From assembly GCF_003854935.1 (NCBI RefSeq), contig NZ_CP033969.1:3348001-3412000 (forward strand): a DNA stretch of 64,000 nucleotides, given 5' to 3'. Source of the stretch: Cupriavidus pauculus (GTDB lineage: Bacteria > Pseudomonadota > Gammaproteobacteria > Burkholderiales > Burkholderiaceae). How positions within the stretch are numbered: position 1 is the first letter of the stretch; every line of letters begins with the position of its first letter. The position numbers and the translations under genes are program-made. Below are positions 29,666-40,513 of this stretch, piece by piece. The notes beneath the pieces are model-generated. The model was not told where the DNA came from and did not search any database. It saw only the letters and a program-made list of their open reading frames with translations.

Positions 29666-30907
29666 TCAATGCAGTTGTTCGTCCAGCAGCGACAGGATGC
29701 GCTTGCTGACTTCGGTGTTTTCCGGCTGGCCGGCGTCGTTCTGCACGGTGACCGTGGTGCCCGTGCCGCTGCCCTTCAGCGAGACGCGATACTTCTTCGC
29801 GGTCTTGCCGTCGTTGGCCTTGGTGAACAGCTTCGAGAAGAAGCCGCGATCGTCCACCGCCTGCTTCGGATCGACGTAGCGCACGTAGTACAGGCCCTGG
29901 GCGCGGTCGCGGTCTTCCACCGTGAAGTTCACGCGGTCCAGCGACAGGCCGACCGAACGCCAGGCGCGATCGAACGGCTCCGGCAGTTGCAGCGCCGGCG
30001 TGCCATTGACCTGGCTCAGGAAAGACTTGCCTTCGGCGTCGCCGGAGGCACCCGTGGCAGCAGCCGCACCGATGCCGGTGGCGCTGGCCGACGGTGCCGG
30101 CGCCGGCGCGGCGGCGTTGCCCACCGCCGTCGGGTTCTTGGCCATCTGGGTGGCCTGCTCCTTCTGCACGCCCAGGCGCTGGGCCAGGCGCGACAGGAAT
30201 TCGGCTTCCAGTTCCGGATCGGCCGGACGCGGCGTCCAGACCGTCGTCGACTTGTCCACGCCGGTCAGTTGTTCCTGCGCGCCGCGGTGGCTGATGAACA
30301 CCTCCAGCTGGCCGTTCTGGGCCCGCTCCACGCGGGTGCGGAACTTGTCGCGCTCGGAGGTCGAGTACAGGCCGTCGAACACCTTGCCGATCGTGTTGCG
30401 GATGATGTCCTGCGGAATCTTGGCGCGGTTCTCGGCCCAGTCCGTTTCCATGATGCCGGTCTGCGGCGAATCCTGCGTCAGCAGGAAGCCGTTTTCCTGC
30501 CAGAAGCCGCGCAGCGACTCCCAGAGCTGGTCGGCGCGCATGCCGTTGCTGATCACCAGCCAGCGCTGGTTGCCGTCGCGCTCCATGCGGATGCCCTGCG
30601 TGGACGGCAGCACGTTCGTCGCCGGCTCGGCCTCGCGGGTCTTGGTGGCCTGCTGATAGTTCGACAGCGTCGACGTGCCCGCGGCGTCGGGCACGGTGTA
30701 GCGGCGATCGCCTTCGAGCTTCGTCAGGTCCGGCGGAATATCCAGCGAAGCGGTCTTCTTGCCCTGGGACTTGTAGTCGATCTTGTCGGGCTGCATGGCC
30801 TCGTTGATGCTGCTGCAGCCGGCAATCAGCGTCAGCGCCAGCATGGGCGCAACCACTGCGACACGGCGAACCTGCGTCGCGCCGCGACGGTTAAGCTTCT
30901 GTTTCAT
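29666..30907 (-). CDS. bamC: Outer membrane assembly lipoprotein BamC (413 aa)
   Basis: The lipoprotein signal MKQKLNRRGATQVRRVAVVAPMLALTLIAGCSS, then the unstructured N-terminal segment and two helix-grip domains (PTVWTPRPADPELEAEFL, and QLPEPFDRAWRSVGLSLDRVNFTVEDRDRAQGLYYVRYVDP) define BamC/NlpB of the BAM complex that inserts barrel proteins. A GTG two codons upstream (30913) is an alternative start. A Pro/Ala linker lies between the two domains. It follows dapA by 58 bases. Confidence 0.9.
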   Translation of the reverse strand: MKQKLNRRGATQVRRVAVVAPMLALTLIAGCSSINEAMQPDKIDYKSQGKKTASLDIPPDLTKLEGDRRYTVPDAAGTSTLSNYQQATKTREAEPATNVLPSTQGIRMERDGNQRWLVISNGMRADQLWESLRGFWQENGFLLTQDSPQTGIMETDWAENRAKIPQDIIRNTIGKVFDGLYSTSERDKFRTRVERAQNGQLEVFISHRGAQEQLTGVDKSTTVWTPRPADPELEAEFLSRLAQRLGVQKEQATQMAKNPTAVGNAAAPAPAPSASATGIGAAAATGASGDAEGKSFLSQVNGTPALQLPEPFDRAWRSVGLSLDRVNFTVEDRDRAQGLYYVRYVDPKQAVDDRGFFSKLFTKANDGKTAKKYRVSLKGSGTGTTVTVQNDAGQPENTEVSKRILSLLDEQLH

Positions 30908-30965
30908 TGACACGTAATCCTGGTTTCAAGAATCGGCGAATAGCCGAACGTTCAGCCGGCGAATC

Positions 30966-31850
<885 letters not shown>

Positions 31851-32009
31851 ATCTCAGGGAATTCGGGAAATTCGGACAACCGGGATTGTACCGGAACCGT
31901 CAGGGGCTCCGGACCCCCTATCAATGAGGGAAAACGTTAACGGGCGTAACGTGTGGCGGGGCCGTCTCGCTGACAGCGGCGCCGCCCCGCGCGGTGCGCC
32001 CCCGGCGCC

Positions 32010-32585
32010 TCAGCCGGGCAGCCGGTAGCGCGGCGGCGCGCCGTCGGAATGGCCGCCCGGCGCCTCCCGCACGGCACACAGCCGCTGGACGAAGGCGGTG
32101 CGGGGCGATTCCAGCGTGCCGTCCTCGTAACCCACCACGCGCAGCCGGCCGCGCACCACATCGAGCAATTCACCCGGCCGCAGCAGGAAATCGGGCCGCG
32201 ACGGCTTGCCGACCGTCTCGTTGCCGGCCGCGAAGGTCTCGTAGACCAGCACACCGCCCGGCGCCAGCGCGTCCAGCAGGTGCGGCCAGAGCGGGCGATG
32301 GAGGTAGTTGGTGACCACCACGGCGTCGAACGGGCCGTCATCGGCCAGCAGCCAGGTGCCCTGCTCCAGGTCCGCCACGCGCCCTTGCACGCCGGCGGGC
32401 AGCCCCGCCACGGCGTCGGCATCGCGGTCCACGGCCAGCACCGCAAACCCGTGGCCGGCCAGCCAGGCGGCATGGCGCCCGCTGCCGCAGGCCAGGTCAA
32501 GCACCCGGCCGCCGGGCCGGATCAGATGGGCCCAGCGGGTCAGCCAGGGGGAAGGCGCGGCAAGTGGCGGATGCGTCGGGGTCAT
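32010..32585 (-). CDS. Class I SAM-dependent methyltransferase (191 aa)
   Basis: Motif I VLDLACGSGRHAAWLA, post-I AVDRDADAV, motif DAVVVTNYLHRPLWPHLLDALAPGGVLVYETFA resemble the small TehB/UbiE-like methyltransferases. The substrate cannot be inferred. It is short (191 aa), the size of the core domain. It lies alone between dapA and the site-2 protease. Confidence 0.85.
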   Translation of the reverse strand: MTPTHPPLAAPSPWLTRWAHLIRPGGRVLDLACGSGRHAAWLAGHGFAVLAVDRDADAVAGLPAGVQGRVADLEQGTWLLADDGPFDAVVVTNYLHRPLWPHLLDALAPGGVLVYETFAAGNETVGKPSRPDFLLRPGELLDVVRGRLRVVGYEDGTLESPRTAFVQRLCAVREAPGGHSDGAPPRYRLPG

Positions 32586-32634
32586 GCGCGGCGAAGAATC
32601 GGGATATGGGAAACGGCGGGCGGCGGGTATGCCG

Positions 32635-33300
32635 CTACTGGAGGATCATCAGCACCGGCCGCAGCATGAACTCCACCAGCGACAGCAGCGCGGTCATCAC
32701 CGGCTGCATCCAGATCCGCGTGATGACGCCCGCGGCCACCAGCGCCAGCACAATGAAGATGCCATAGGGCTCGATGCGGGCCACCGCAGCGGCCATCGAC
32801 TGCGGCAGGAACGCGGTCAGCACGCGGCCGCCATCGAGCGGCGGGATCGGGAACAGGTTGAATGCGGCCACCACGGCGTTGACCAGGATGCCGGCCCGCG
32901 CCATCTGGGCCCAGAACGGCTCCTGCACCTGGGCCAGCGCCAGCCCCACGGCCACCAGCGCCCACAGGAACGCCTGCGCGATATTGCTGGCCGGCCCGGC
33001 CAGCGCCACCCACATGCCGTGCCAGCGCGGGTTGCGCAGGTGGCTGAACACCACCGGCACCGGCTTGGCAAAGCCGAACACGAACTGCCCGGCCGTCAGG
33101 AAATACAACAGCAGCGGCACGGCCACGGTGCCGATCGGGTCGATATGGCGCACCGGGTTCAGGCTCACGCGGCCCAGCAGCCAGGCGGTGTTGTCGCCGA
33201 AATACTTGGCCACGTAGCCGTGGGCGGCCTCGTGCAGCGTGATGGCGAACAGCACGGGCAGCGCATATACGGCGAGGGTCTGGACGATCGAGGAATCCAT
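32635..33300 (-). CDS. Site-2 protease family membrane metalloprotease (221 aa)
   Basis: The start at ATG 33300 yields MDSSIVQTLAVYALPVLFAITLHEAAHGYVAKYFGD with the zinc motif HEAAH in the first membrane helix. The second metal motif is FNLFPIPPLDGGR. Five or six membrane spans in total. It belongs to the M50 family that cuts substrates in the membrane. No PDZ domain, so it is the small minimal type. Substrate unknown. Confidence 0.9.
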   Translation of the reverse strand: MDSSIVQTLAVYALPVLFAITLHEAAHGYVAKYFGDNTAWLLGRVSLNPVRHIDPIGTVAVPLLLYFLTAGQFVFGFAKPVPVVFSHLRNPRWHGMWVALAGPASNIAQAFLWALVAVGLALAQVQEPFWAQMARAGILVNAVVAAFNLFPIPPLDGGRVLTAFLPQSMAAAVARIEPYGIFIVLALVAAGVITRIWMQPVMTALLSLVEFMLRPVLMILQ

Positions 33301-33422
33301 GCGGGCTATTCTATCGGGCCGCCGGCGCGCGAGGCTGTCCGGCATGTTTGCGGGTGTGCGGTATGTATCAAAAATGGCGGGCCGACGGAAACATGGCGCG
33401 CCACGGCTGCGGGATCAGGTAA

Positions 33423-34058
33423 TCAGGCGGCGGCCGTCAGGCCGAAGCGCTCGACGTCGCCCCGCCCGGCCCGCACCAGTTCGGGCTCGCCGCTGGTCAG
33501 GTCGATCACGGTGGTCGGCTGGGCCGGCGCCGGGCCGCCGCAGATCACCAGGTCGAGCTGCTTTTCCAGCCGGGCGCGGATCTCGGACGGCTCGTTCATC
33601 GGCGCCTCGTCCCCGGGCATCTGCAACGTCGCGGAAATCAGCGGCTGGCCCAGTTCGGCCACCAGCGCCAGCGGAATCGCATGTCCGGGCACGCGCACGC
33701 CGATGGTCTTGCGGGCCGGATGCGACAGCCGCCGCGGCACTTCCTTGGTGGCTTCCAGGATGAACACGTACGGCCCCGGCGTGGCGCCCTTGATCCACCG
33801 GTACTGGCGGTTATCGACCCGGGCGAAGTTGCCGAGTTCCGACAGGTCGCTGCACATCAGCGTCAGGTGGTGTTTCTCGTCGATGCCGCGCAGCCGGCGC
33901 AGCCGCTCCACGGCCGACTTGTCGTCGAGCTGGCAGGCCAGCGCGTAGCTGGAATCGGTGGGCAGCGCGATCAGGCCGCCCTTCTGCACGATCTGCGCGG
34001 CCTGCTTGACCAGCCGCGCCTGGGGGTTGTCGGGATGGATCTCGAAATACTGGGACAT
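33423..34058 (-). CDS. yciO: YrdC/Sua5-family protein, YciO type (211 aa)
   Basis: The Sua5-YciO-YrdC fold is shown by GGLIALPTDSSYALACQLDDKSAVERLRRLRG and KHHLTLMCSDLSELGNFA, then the TPGPYVFILEATKEVPRRL segment. The key KxR and SxN motifs of t6A synthases are partly replaced (DEKHH..., SATLQMPGD), so the YciO subgroup is more likely than TsaC. It may act on RNA or nucleotides; the exact activity is not settled. Confidence 0.85.
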   Translation of the reverse strand: MSQYFEIHPDNPQARLVKQAAQIVQKGGLIALPTDSSYALACQLDDKSAVERLRRLRGIDEKHHLTLMCSDLSELGNFARVDNRQYRWIKGATPGPYVFILEATKEVPRRLSHPARKTIGVRVPGHAIPLALVAELGQPLISATLQMPGDEAPMNEPSEIRARLEKQLDLVICGGPAPAQPTTVIDLTSGEPELVRAGRGDVERFGLTAAA

Positions 34059-34088
34059 GGAGGGCGCGGAAAGTCGGGACGGATCAGC

Positions 34089-34943
34089 TTACCAGTCGTG
34101 CCAGACCGGCGTCACGTCCGACGGCAGCGGGGGCAGCGTGCCGATTTCCACGCGGCCTTCGCCGGGACCGTGGAAATCCGACCCGCGCGAGGCCAGCAGG
34201 CCGTAGTGGCGCGCCACGTCGGCATAGCGGCGGAACTGGTCGGGGGTATGGCTGCCGGTCACCACCTCGACGGCCCGGCCGCCGAGCTGCGTGAATTCGT
34301 CGAACAGCGCGTCGTGCTGCAGCGGCGTGTAGTTGTAGCGGCCCGGGTGGGCCATCACGGCGATGCCGCCGGCGCCGCGGATCCAGCCCACGGCCTCGGC
34401 CAGCGACGACCAGCGGTGCGGCACGAAACCCGGCCGGCCCTCGGACAGGTACTCGCTGAACACGTCGCCGATGGTCTTGCAACGGCCTTCGTCCACGAGC
34501 CAGCGCGCGAAGTGCGTGCGCGAGATCAGGTCCGGATTGCCGACGTAGCGCAGCGCGCCCTGGTAGGCGTCGGGGATGCCCACCTTCGCCAGCGCCTCGC
34601 CGATGTCCTGCGCGCGGCGGGCCCGGCCATCGCGCGTGCGTGCCAGGCCATCGATCAGGTCGGCGTTGAACGGGTCGATCTGCAGGCCGACGATGTGGAC
34701 GGTCTGCCCCGCCCAGGTGACGGAAATCTCGACGCCGGGCACGTAGCGCATGCCCAGCGCCTCGGCGGCGGCGCGCGCCTCGGTCTGGCCACCCACCTCG
34801 TCGTGGTCGGTCAGGGCCCAGAACGCCACGCCTCCGGCATGCGCCCGCGCGGCCACCTCGGACGGGGGCAGCATCCCGTCGGACACGGTGGAATGGCAGT
34901 GCAGGTCGGCGTTGACGGCGTGGGCATTTTGCATGGGTGCCAT
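34089..34943 (-). CDS. PHP-domain phosphatase (3',5'-nucleoside bisphosphate phosphatase-like; 284 aa)
   Basis: DLHCHSTVSDGMLPPSE and VAFWALTDHDEVGG carry the PHP metal ligands; GVEISVTWAG, AHPGRYNYTPLQ and GSDFHGPGEG complete the set. Related proteins (RnmAMP/TrpH) remove the 3' phosphate from nucleoside 3',5'-bisphosphates or trim 5' ends of RNA. The ATG at 34943 has GGGAG four bases upstream and is preferred over 34934. Divergent from the gene at 35060. Confidence 0.88.
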   Translation of the reverse strand: MAPMQNAHAVNADLHCHSTVSDGMLPPSEVAARAHAGGVAFWALTDHDEVGGQTEARAAAEALGMRYVPGVEISVTWAGQTVHIVGLQIDPFNADLIDGLARTRDGRARRAQDIGEALAKVGIPDAYQGALRYVGNPDLISRTHFARWLVDEGRCKTIGDVFSEYLSEGRPGFVPHRWSSLAEAVGWIRGAGGIAVMAHPGRYNYTPLQHDALFDEFTQLGGRAVEVVTGSHTPDQFRRYADVARHYGLLASRGSDFHGPGEGRVEIGTLPPLPSDVTPVWHDW

Positions 34944-35059
34944 TCTACTCCCGGCAGGGTTTTTTAGCCCTGCCGCCAGCGGTGGCGTGTCCGGATTGCG
35001 GCAACCCGCGCGGTATGATGGGGGCCTTGTTGCAACCGCCTCGACCGCCTGTTCCCCCC

Positions 35060-36136
35060 ATGTCCTCCACGCCCAGCGCCCACGCCACCCCGACCCCGGA
35101 AACCATTCAGACCGACGTGCTGATCGTCGGCGCCGGCCCCGTGGGCCTGTTCGCGGCGTTCCAGGCCGGCGTGCTCGGGCTCAGGTGCGAGCTGATCGAC
35201 GTGCTGGACCGCGCCGGCGGCCAGTGCACCGAGCTCTATCCCGAAAAGCCGATCTACGACATCCCGGCCGTGCCGGGCTGCCTGGCGCAGGAACTGGTGG
35301 ACCGGCTGCTCGAACAATGCGCGCCGTTTGCCCAGCCCATGCATTTCGGACAGCGCGCGCAGTCGGTCAGCGACACCACGGGCGCCGACGGCCATCCGCG
35401 GCTGCTGGTGACAACCGACGGCGGCAAGCGGTTCGACGTGGCGGCGGTGCTGATCTGCGCCGGCGCCGGGGCCTTCGCGCCGCAGCGCGTGTCGCTGCCC
35501 GAGGCGGCGGCGCTGGAAGACCGCCACGTGCACTACGCCGTGCGCGACCTGTCGCGCTTTGCCGGCAAGCGCGTGATCGTGGCCGGCGGCGGCGATTCGG
35601 CACTGGACTGGGCGCTGGCCCTGCGCGGCGTGGCCGCGCGCGTCACGCTGCTGCACCGGCGCGAGGGCTTTCGCGCGGCGGACCACACCGTGGCCGCCAT
35701 GCGCGCGGCCGTGGACGCCGGCGAGATGGATTTCGTCGTCGGCATGCTCGGCAGCCTGCAGACCGACGCGTCGGGCGCGCTGACCGAGGCCGGCATCAAG
35801 ACCCGCGACGGCGACCACACGGTACCGGCCGACGAACTCGTGGCGCTCTACGGGCTGGTCTCCGAGCCCGGCCCCATCGCCCACTGGGACCTGGCCATGC
35901 GCGCTGGCCGCATCCAGATCGACGACACGACCACCTACGAAACGTCCCGCCGCGGCATCTTCGCGGCCGGCGACATCGCGGTCTATCCGAACAAGCAGAA
36001 ACTGATTCTCTCCGGCTTCCACGAAGCCGCGCTGGCCCTGCGCAAGGCCTACCACTACGCCTTCCCAGACAAGGCGCTCGTGCACGTGCACACGAGCAAC
36101 AACGCGGCGCTCAAGGAAAAGCTGACGCACGGTTGA
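35060..36136 (+). CDS. Ferredoxin(flavodoxin)-NADP+ reductase, thioredoxin-reductase type (358 aa)
   Basis: FAD-binding VGAGPVGLFAAFQAG, the conserved YPEKPIYDIPA, NADP-site GGGDSALDWA and the C-terminal GDIAVYPNKQKLILSGFHEA are diagnostic of type 2 ferredoxin-NADP reductases, which lack the redox-active Cys pair of thioredoxin reductase (as here). It supplies electrons to ferredoxin-dependent enzymes or reoxidises ferredoxin. ATG 35060 is chosen because sequence homologues begin near the Rossmann strand; an open frame runs to 34937. Confidence 0.92.
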   Translation: MSSTPSAHATPTPETIQTDVLIVGAGPVGLFAAFQAGVLGLRCELIDVLDRAGGQCTELYPEKPIYDIPAVPGCLAQELVDRLLEQCAPFAQPMHFGQRAQSVSDTTGADGHPRLLVTTDGGKRFDVAAVLICAGAGAFAPQRVSLPEAAALEDRHVHYAVRDLSRFAGKRVIVAGGGDSALDWALALRGVAARVTLLHRREGFRAADHTVAAMRAAVDAGEMDFVVGMLGSLQTDASGALTEAGIKTRDGDHTVPADELVALYGLVSEPGPIAHWDLAMRAGRIQIDDTTTYETSRRGIFAAGDIAVYPNKQKLILSGFHEAALALRKAYHYAFPDKALVHVHTSNNAALKEKLTHG

Positions 36137-36202
36137 GGGATTGGGTTCAGCCTCCCTCTCCCGCCGTGCGGGAAAGGGGAGCAAAGCTGGCGAAAATCGT
36201 AC

Positions 36203-37096
36203 TTACGCCAGAAATTCCTCGATCAACCTCGCCACCACCGCTGGCTGGTCGTGGTGCAGCATGTGCCCGGCGTCGTCGACGAACACCTCGCGGAAGTCCG
36301 GGAAGGCGCGGAAGCGTTCCTTGAACTCCTCGATGCTCTGCTTGTGGGCGATATGGGCCAGCGTGGCCGAATCGCGCGCTTCCACGTGCAGCACGGGCGC
36401 GGTGACTCGGGCCCAGATCGCCATGATCTCGTCGATGCGGTACAGCGTGGGGTTGGTCATCTTGTGGGCTGCGTCGCCCAGGATCTCCCAGCGGCCCGCG
36501 TCGTTGCGGCGCGACCAGTGCGCGGCCAGGAACGCCGCGCGGTCGTCGGGCAGGCGCGGGTTGGTCTTCTGCAACCGCGCCGCCACGGCGGCCTCGCTCT
36601 CGTAGGTCTTCAGTTCCGGCGCCGTGCGCAGTTCGTCCAGCCAGCGTGCCAGCCGGCCCGGCGCCTGCTCGGGGCGGGTGCGCGTGAGGCCGAAGCCTTC
36701 CAGGTCCACCACGCGCCGCACCCGCTCGGGCCGCACGCCGGCGTAGATGCACACCACGTTGGCGCCCATGCTGTGGCCCACCAGGTCCACCTGCCCGTCG
36801 GGCTGATAGTGGTCCAGCAGCGCCTCCAGGTCGGCCACGTAGTCGGGGAACCAGTACGAGCCGGTGCCCGGGTAGCGCGTGGGGTAGTCGGTCTCGCCAA
36901 ACCCGCGCCAGTCCATCGCAATCACGTGCCAGTCGCGCGTGAAGGCGTCGACCAGGAACTGGAACGACGCGGCCACGTCCATCCAGCCGTGCAGCATGAA
37001 CAGCTTGGGCGCCCCGGGTTGGCCCCAGTGGCGGACGTGCGTGCGCAGGCCGCGCAGCGTGATAAATTCGGAACGCGAAGTTTCCGTGATGGTCAT
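36203..37096 (-). CDS. Alpha/beta hydrolase (297 aa)
   Basis: The fold is shown by LFMLHGWMDVAASFQFLVDAF (oxyanion region), nucleophile Ser in VGHSMGANVV, the acid near EARDSATLAHIA and catalytic His in DDAGHMLHHDQP. GAGGG precedes the ATG at 37096. It diverges from an acyl-CoA synthetase gene across a palindrome of TetR type. The neighbour suggests an ester- or CoA-linked substrate, but this is not shown. Confidence 0.88.
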   Translation of the reverse strand: MTITETSRSEFITLRGLRTHVRHWGQPGAPKLFMLHGWMDVAASFQFLVDAFTRDWHVIAMDWRGFGETDYPTRYPGTGSYWFPDYVADLEALLDHYQPDGQVDLVGHSMGANVVCIYAGVRPERVRRVVDLEGFGLTRTRPEQAPGRLARWLDELRTAPELKTYESEAAVAARLQKTNPRLPDDRAAFLAAHWSRRNDAGRWEILGDAAHKMTNPTLYRIDEIMAIWARVTAPVLHVEARDSATLAHIAHKQSIEEFKERFRAFPDFREVFVDDAGHMLHHDQPAVVARLIEEFLA

Positions 37097-37169
37097 GGTG
37101 TCTACCCTCTGTGCCCGGGTCTTCTGATGCGCGCGCAGCCTTGGCCACGCGGCGGCCCGGATAAAAATA

Positions 37170-37181
37170 GAACGATCGTTC
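37170..37181. promoter_or_regulatory. TetR-type palindrome in the divergent promoter region
   Basis: GAACGATCGTTC is a perfect 12-bp dyad between the divergent hydrolase and acyl-CoA synthetase genes. The spacing and sequence resemble operators of TetR-family regulators of acyl-CoA metabolism. No regulator gene is adjacent. Confidence 0.5.
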
Positions 37182-37250
37182 GCTCGCCGGATTATAGCCA
37201 AACGGCTACGAAAGGCGCGCCGGGCGATCGAGAACATTGGAGACAATCGC

Positions 37251-38987
37251 ATGACCGCCCTGCCGGCCACGCGCCGTGACGACTATCACGCGCTGCATGA
37301 CGCGTTCCACTGGAACGTGCCCGAGTTCTTCAACCTGGCCGAAGTCTGCTGCGGCCGCTGGGCGCGCGACCCGGCCACGGCCGACCGCATCGCCGTGTAC
37401 ACCGAGCACGACGACGGGCGCCGCGCGGCATACCCCTACGCCCATATCCAGGCCGAGGCCAACCGGCTGTCGCGCGCGCTGCGCGAGTTGGGCGTCCAGC
37501 GCGGCGACCGCGTGGCCATCGTCATGCCCCAGCGCATCGAAACCGTGATCGCCGGCATGGCCGTGTACCAGCTTGGCGCCATCGCCATGCCGCTGTCGAT
37601 GCTGTTCGGCCCGGAGGCGCTGTCCTACCGGATCGACCACAGCGAGACGCGCGTGGCCATTGCCGACGAGACGTCGATCGACAACCTGCTGGCCGCCCGC
37701 CCCGACTGCCCGACGCTGCAGACCATCATCGGCGTGGGCGACGCCACCGGGCGCGGCGACCTGGACTGGGATGCGCTGCTGGCCGCGCAACTGCCCGCCT
37801 TCACCGCCGAGCAGACCAAGGCCGACGAAGCCGCGGTGCTGATCTACACCAGCGGCACCACCGGGCCGCCCAAGGGGGCGCTGATCCCGCACCGCGCGCT
37901 GATCGGCAACCTGACCGGCTTTGTCTGCTCGCAGAACTGGTATCCGCAGGACGACGACGTGTTCTGGAGCCCCGCCGACTGGGCCTGGACCGGCGGCCTG
38001 TGGGATGCGCTGATGCCGGCGCTCTACTTCGGCCGGCCCATCGTCGGCTACCAGGGCCGGTTTTCGGCCGAGCGCGCGTTCGAGCTGCTGGCGCGCTACG
38101 GCGTGACCAACACGTTCCTGTTTCCCACGGCGCTCAAGCAGATGATGAAGGCATGCCCGGCGCCTTCGGAAAAATATGATCTCAAGCTGCGCGCGATCAT
38201 GAGCGCCGGCGAGGCCGTGGGCGAAACCGTGTTCTCGTGGTGCCGCGACGCGCTCGGCGTGATCGTCAACGAGATGTTCGGCCAGACCGAGATCAACTAC
38301 ATCGTGGGTAACTGCACCGCCCAGTACGACGACGACCGGCTCGGCTGGCCGGCGCGGCCGGGATCGATGGGGCGCCCCTACCCCGGCCACCGCGTGGCCG
38401 TGATCGACGAGGACGGCCGGCCCTGCCCGCCCGGCGAGGACGGCGAGGTGGCGGTCTGCGCCACCGACATCCACGGCCATCCGGACCCGGTCTTCTTCCT
38501 GGGCTACTGGAAGAACGAGGCCGCCACGGCCGGCAAGTATTCGGAATACGACGGGCTGCGCTGGTGCCGCACGGGCGACCTGGCGCGCATCGACGCCGAC
38601 GGCTACCTCTGGTACCAGGGCCGCGCCGACGACGTGTTCAAGTCGTCGGGCTACCGCATCGGCCCCAGCGAGATCGAGAACTGCCTGCTCAAGCATCCGG
38701 CCGTATCGAACTGCGCCGTGGTGCCGTCGCCGGACCCGGAGCGCGGTGCCATCGTCAAGGCGTTCATTGTGCTGACGCCGGCCGTGGCGCGGTCGTTCGA
38801 CAACGATGCGGCGCTGGTGGCCGAGCTGCAGCAGCACGTGCGCGGCCAGCTGGCGCCGTACGAGTACCCCAAGGCCATCGAGTTCATCGACCAGTTGCCG
38901 ATGACCACCACCGGCAAGATCCAGCGCCGCGTGCTGCGGCTGTTGGAGCAGGAGCGCGCGCAGCAGGCGGCACAGCGCGCCGGCTAG
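37251..38987 (+). CDS. AMP-forming acyl-CoA synthetase (578 aa)
   Basis: ANL-family adenylating enzyme: the phosphate loop [22 protein letters not shown] equivalent [35 protein letters not shown] and the catalytic Lys in [12 protein letters not shown] are all present. The [22 protein letters not shown] region and the overall shape fit short- to medium-chain acyl-CoA ligases (acetyl/propionyl or related). It activates a carboxylic acid using ATP and CoA. Last bases overlap the convergent gene by four. Confidence 0.9.
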   Translation: MTALPATRRDDYHALHDAFHWNVPEFFNLAEVCCGRWARDPATADRIAVYTEHDDGRRAAYPYAHIQAEANRLSRALRELGVQRGDRVAIVMPQRIETVIAGMAVYQLGAIAMPLSMLFGPEALSYRIDHSETRVAIADETSIDNLLAARPDCPTLQTIIGVGDATGRGDLDWDALLAAQLPAFTAEQTKADEAAVLIYTSGTTGPPKGALIPHRALIGNLTGFVCSQNWYPQDDDVFWSPADWAWTGGLWDALMPALYFGRPIVGYQGRFSAERAFELLARYGVTNTFLFPTALKQMMKACPAPSEKYDLKLRAIMSAGEAVGETVFSWCRDALGVIVNEMFGQTEINYIVGNCTAQYDDDRLGWPARPGSMGRPYPGHRVAVIDEDGRPCPPGEDGEVAVCATDIHGHPDPVFFLGYWKNEAATAGKYSEYDGLRWCRTGDLARIDADGYLWYQGRADDVFKSSGYRIGPSEIENCLLKHPAVSNCAVVPSPDPERGAIVKAFIVLTPAVARSFDNDAALVAELQQHVRGQLAPYEYPKAIEFIDQLPMTTTGKIQRRVLRLLEQERAQQAAQRAG

Positions 38988-39832
38988 CCGGCCGAGGCTT
39001 CGAGCCAGGCCAGTTCGGCGTCGTCGAACCCGGCGGCGCGCCGGGCGTCGAGATTGAACGGGCCGCGCAGCTTGGGCGCCTGGTACTGCTCGGCCAGCCG
39101 CGCGTAGGTGGCTACCGGCTCCAGCCCGCGCCCGGCGCAGAGCCAGCGGTACCAGCGGTTGCCGATGGCGACGTGGCCCACTTCGTCGCGCAGGATGATG
39201 TCGATGATCGCGGCCGCGGCGGCGTCGCCGGCCTCGGCCAGCTTGGCACGCACCGGCGGCGAGGCATCGAGCCCGCGGGCCTCCAGCGTGCGCGGCACCA
39301 GCGCCATGCGCGCGAGCACGTCGCCGGACGTCTTGTCGGTCATTTCCCAGAGGCTGTTGTGCGCCGGAAAGTCGCCATAGGTGGCGCCCAGCGTCTGCAG
39401 GTGGTCGGCCAGCAGCGTGAAGTGGTACGCCTCTTCGTCGGCCACGCGCAGCCAGTCGCGGTAGTAGTCGTGCGGCATGCCCGCGAAGCGCCAGACGGCG
39501 TCCAGCGCGAGGTTGATGGCGTTGAACTCGATGTGGCACAGCGCGTGGATCATGTTCGCGCGGCCCGCCGTGGTGTGGATGGACCGGCGGCGCTCGACGC
39601 GCATCGGCGGCACCAGCTCCGGGCGCGCCGGCCGGCCGGGCACGGCACCGGGCGCCGCCACGAGGACTTCATCGGGATCGACCATGGTGTCCTGGCCGGC
39701 CTGCAGCCGGGCGTACAGCGCCCGCGCGGCGGCGGCCTTGGCGCGGGCATCGGTCATGCACAGCACGTCCAGCGCCTGCCGGCGTGCGGAATGTGGCGCT
39801 TCAGCGATGTCGGCGGGTGCGATCACTGGCAT
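38984..39832 (-). CDS. DUF455 ferritin-like protein (282 aa)
   Basis: The chain is rich in helices with E..H pairs characteristic of a diiron ferritin-like core ([49 protein letters not shown]). DUF455 members resemble MiaE-type hydroxylases. The ATG at 39832 ([14 protein letters not shown]) has no clear Shine-Dalgarno; an ATG at 39892 adds 20 residues and has AGAG close by. Function unknown. Confidence 0.85.
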   Translation of the reverse strand: MPVIAPADIAEAPHSARRQALDVLCMTDARAKAAAARALYARLQAGQDTMVDPDEVLVAAPGAVPGRPARPELVPPMRVERRRSIHTTAGRANMIHALCHIEFNAINLALDAVWRFAGMPHDYYRDWLRVADEEAYHFTLLADHLQTLGATYGDFPAHNSLWEMTDKTSGDVLARMALVPRTLEARGLDASPPVRAKLAEAGDAAAAAIIDIILRDEVGHVAIGNRWYRWLCAGRGLEPVATYARLAEQYQAPKLRGPFNLDARRAAGFDDAELAWLEASAG

Positions 39833-39949
39833 AGGCGTAAAATTCGGGAAGCCGCCATTGTAGAGCTTCGCCGGCACCGGTCCGGCCCCCATCGGGCTCT
39901 TTTAATCGGGGCGGCCATCCCCAATTACGCACATTCAGCAGGAGACCCC

Positions 39950-40474
39950 ATGGCGCTTTACCAGCTCGGCGATATCGCCCCGTCCATTCACGAGGATGCC
40001 TATGTGGCGGCCGAGGCCACCATCATCGGCAACGTGACGCTCAAGGCGCGTGCCAGTGCCTGGCCGGGCGTGGTGATCCGCGGCGACAACGAGCCGATCG
40101 TCGTGGGCGAGGACACCAACATCCAGGAAGGCTCTGTGCTGCACACCGATCCCGGCCGGCCGCTGACGCTGGGCGACAAGGTGTCCGTGGGCCACCAGGC
40201 CATGCTGCACGGCTGCACGGTGGGCGAGGGCTCGCTGATCGGCATCCAGGCCGTGGTGCTGAACGGCGCCGTGATCGGCAAGGAATGCCTGGTCGGCGCC
40301 GGCGCGGTGATCACCGAGAACAAGGTGTTCCCGGACCGGTCGCTGATCCTGGGCGCGCCCGCCAAGGTGGTGCGCGAACTGACCGACGACGACGTGGCCA
40401 ACCTGTACCGCAACGCCGAGACGTATGCCCGGCGCCAGGCCGTCTACAAGACACAACTGAAGCGGATCGGCTGA
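39950..40474 (+). CDS. Gamma-class carbonic anhydrase-like hexapeptide-repeat protein (174 aa)
   Basis: Left-handed beta-helix built from hexapeptide repeats ([48 protein letters not shown]), with metal His residues at [13 protein letters not shown]. Family members (YrdA/CaiE/PaaY type) include weak carbonic anhydrases and acyl-CoA-linked proteins. A short C-terminal helix ([29 protein letters not shown]) packs on the helix. AGGAG precedes the ATG. Confidence 0.92.
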   Translation: MALYQLGDIAPSIHEDAYVAAEATIIGNVTLKARASAWPGVVIRGDNEPIVVGEDTNIQEGSVLHTDPGRPLTLGDKVSVGHQAMLHGCTVGEGSLIGIQAVVLNGAVIGKECLVGAGAVITENKVFPDRSLILGAPAKVVRELTDDDVANLYRNAETYARRQAVYKTQLKRIG

Positions 40475-40513
40475 CCCCCGCCGACCGCCACTTTCAACCG
40501 ACAGACCAGAACC

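Noticed and set aside
37206-39539. A 777-residue minus-strand frame opposite the acyl-CoA synthetase gene
   Set aside because: Shadow of a clear ANL-family gene; the protein is low-complexity Gly/Arg/His/Val.
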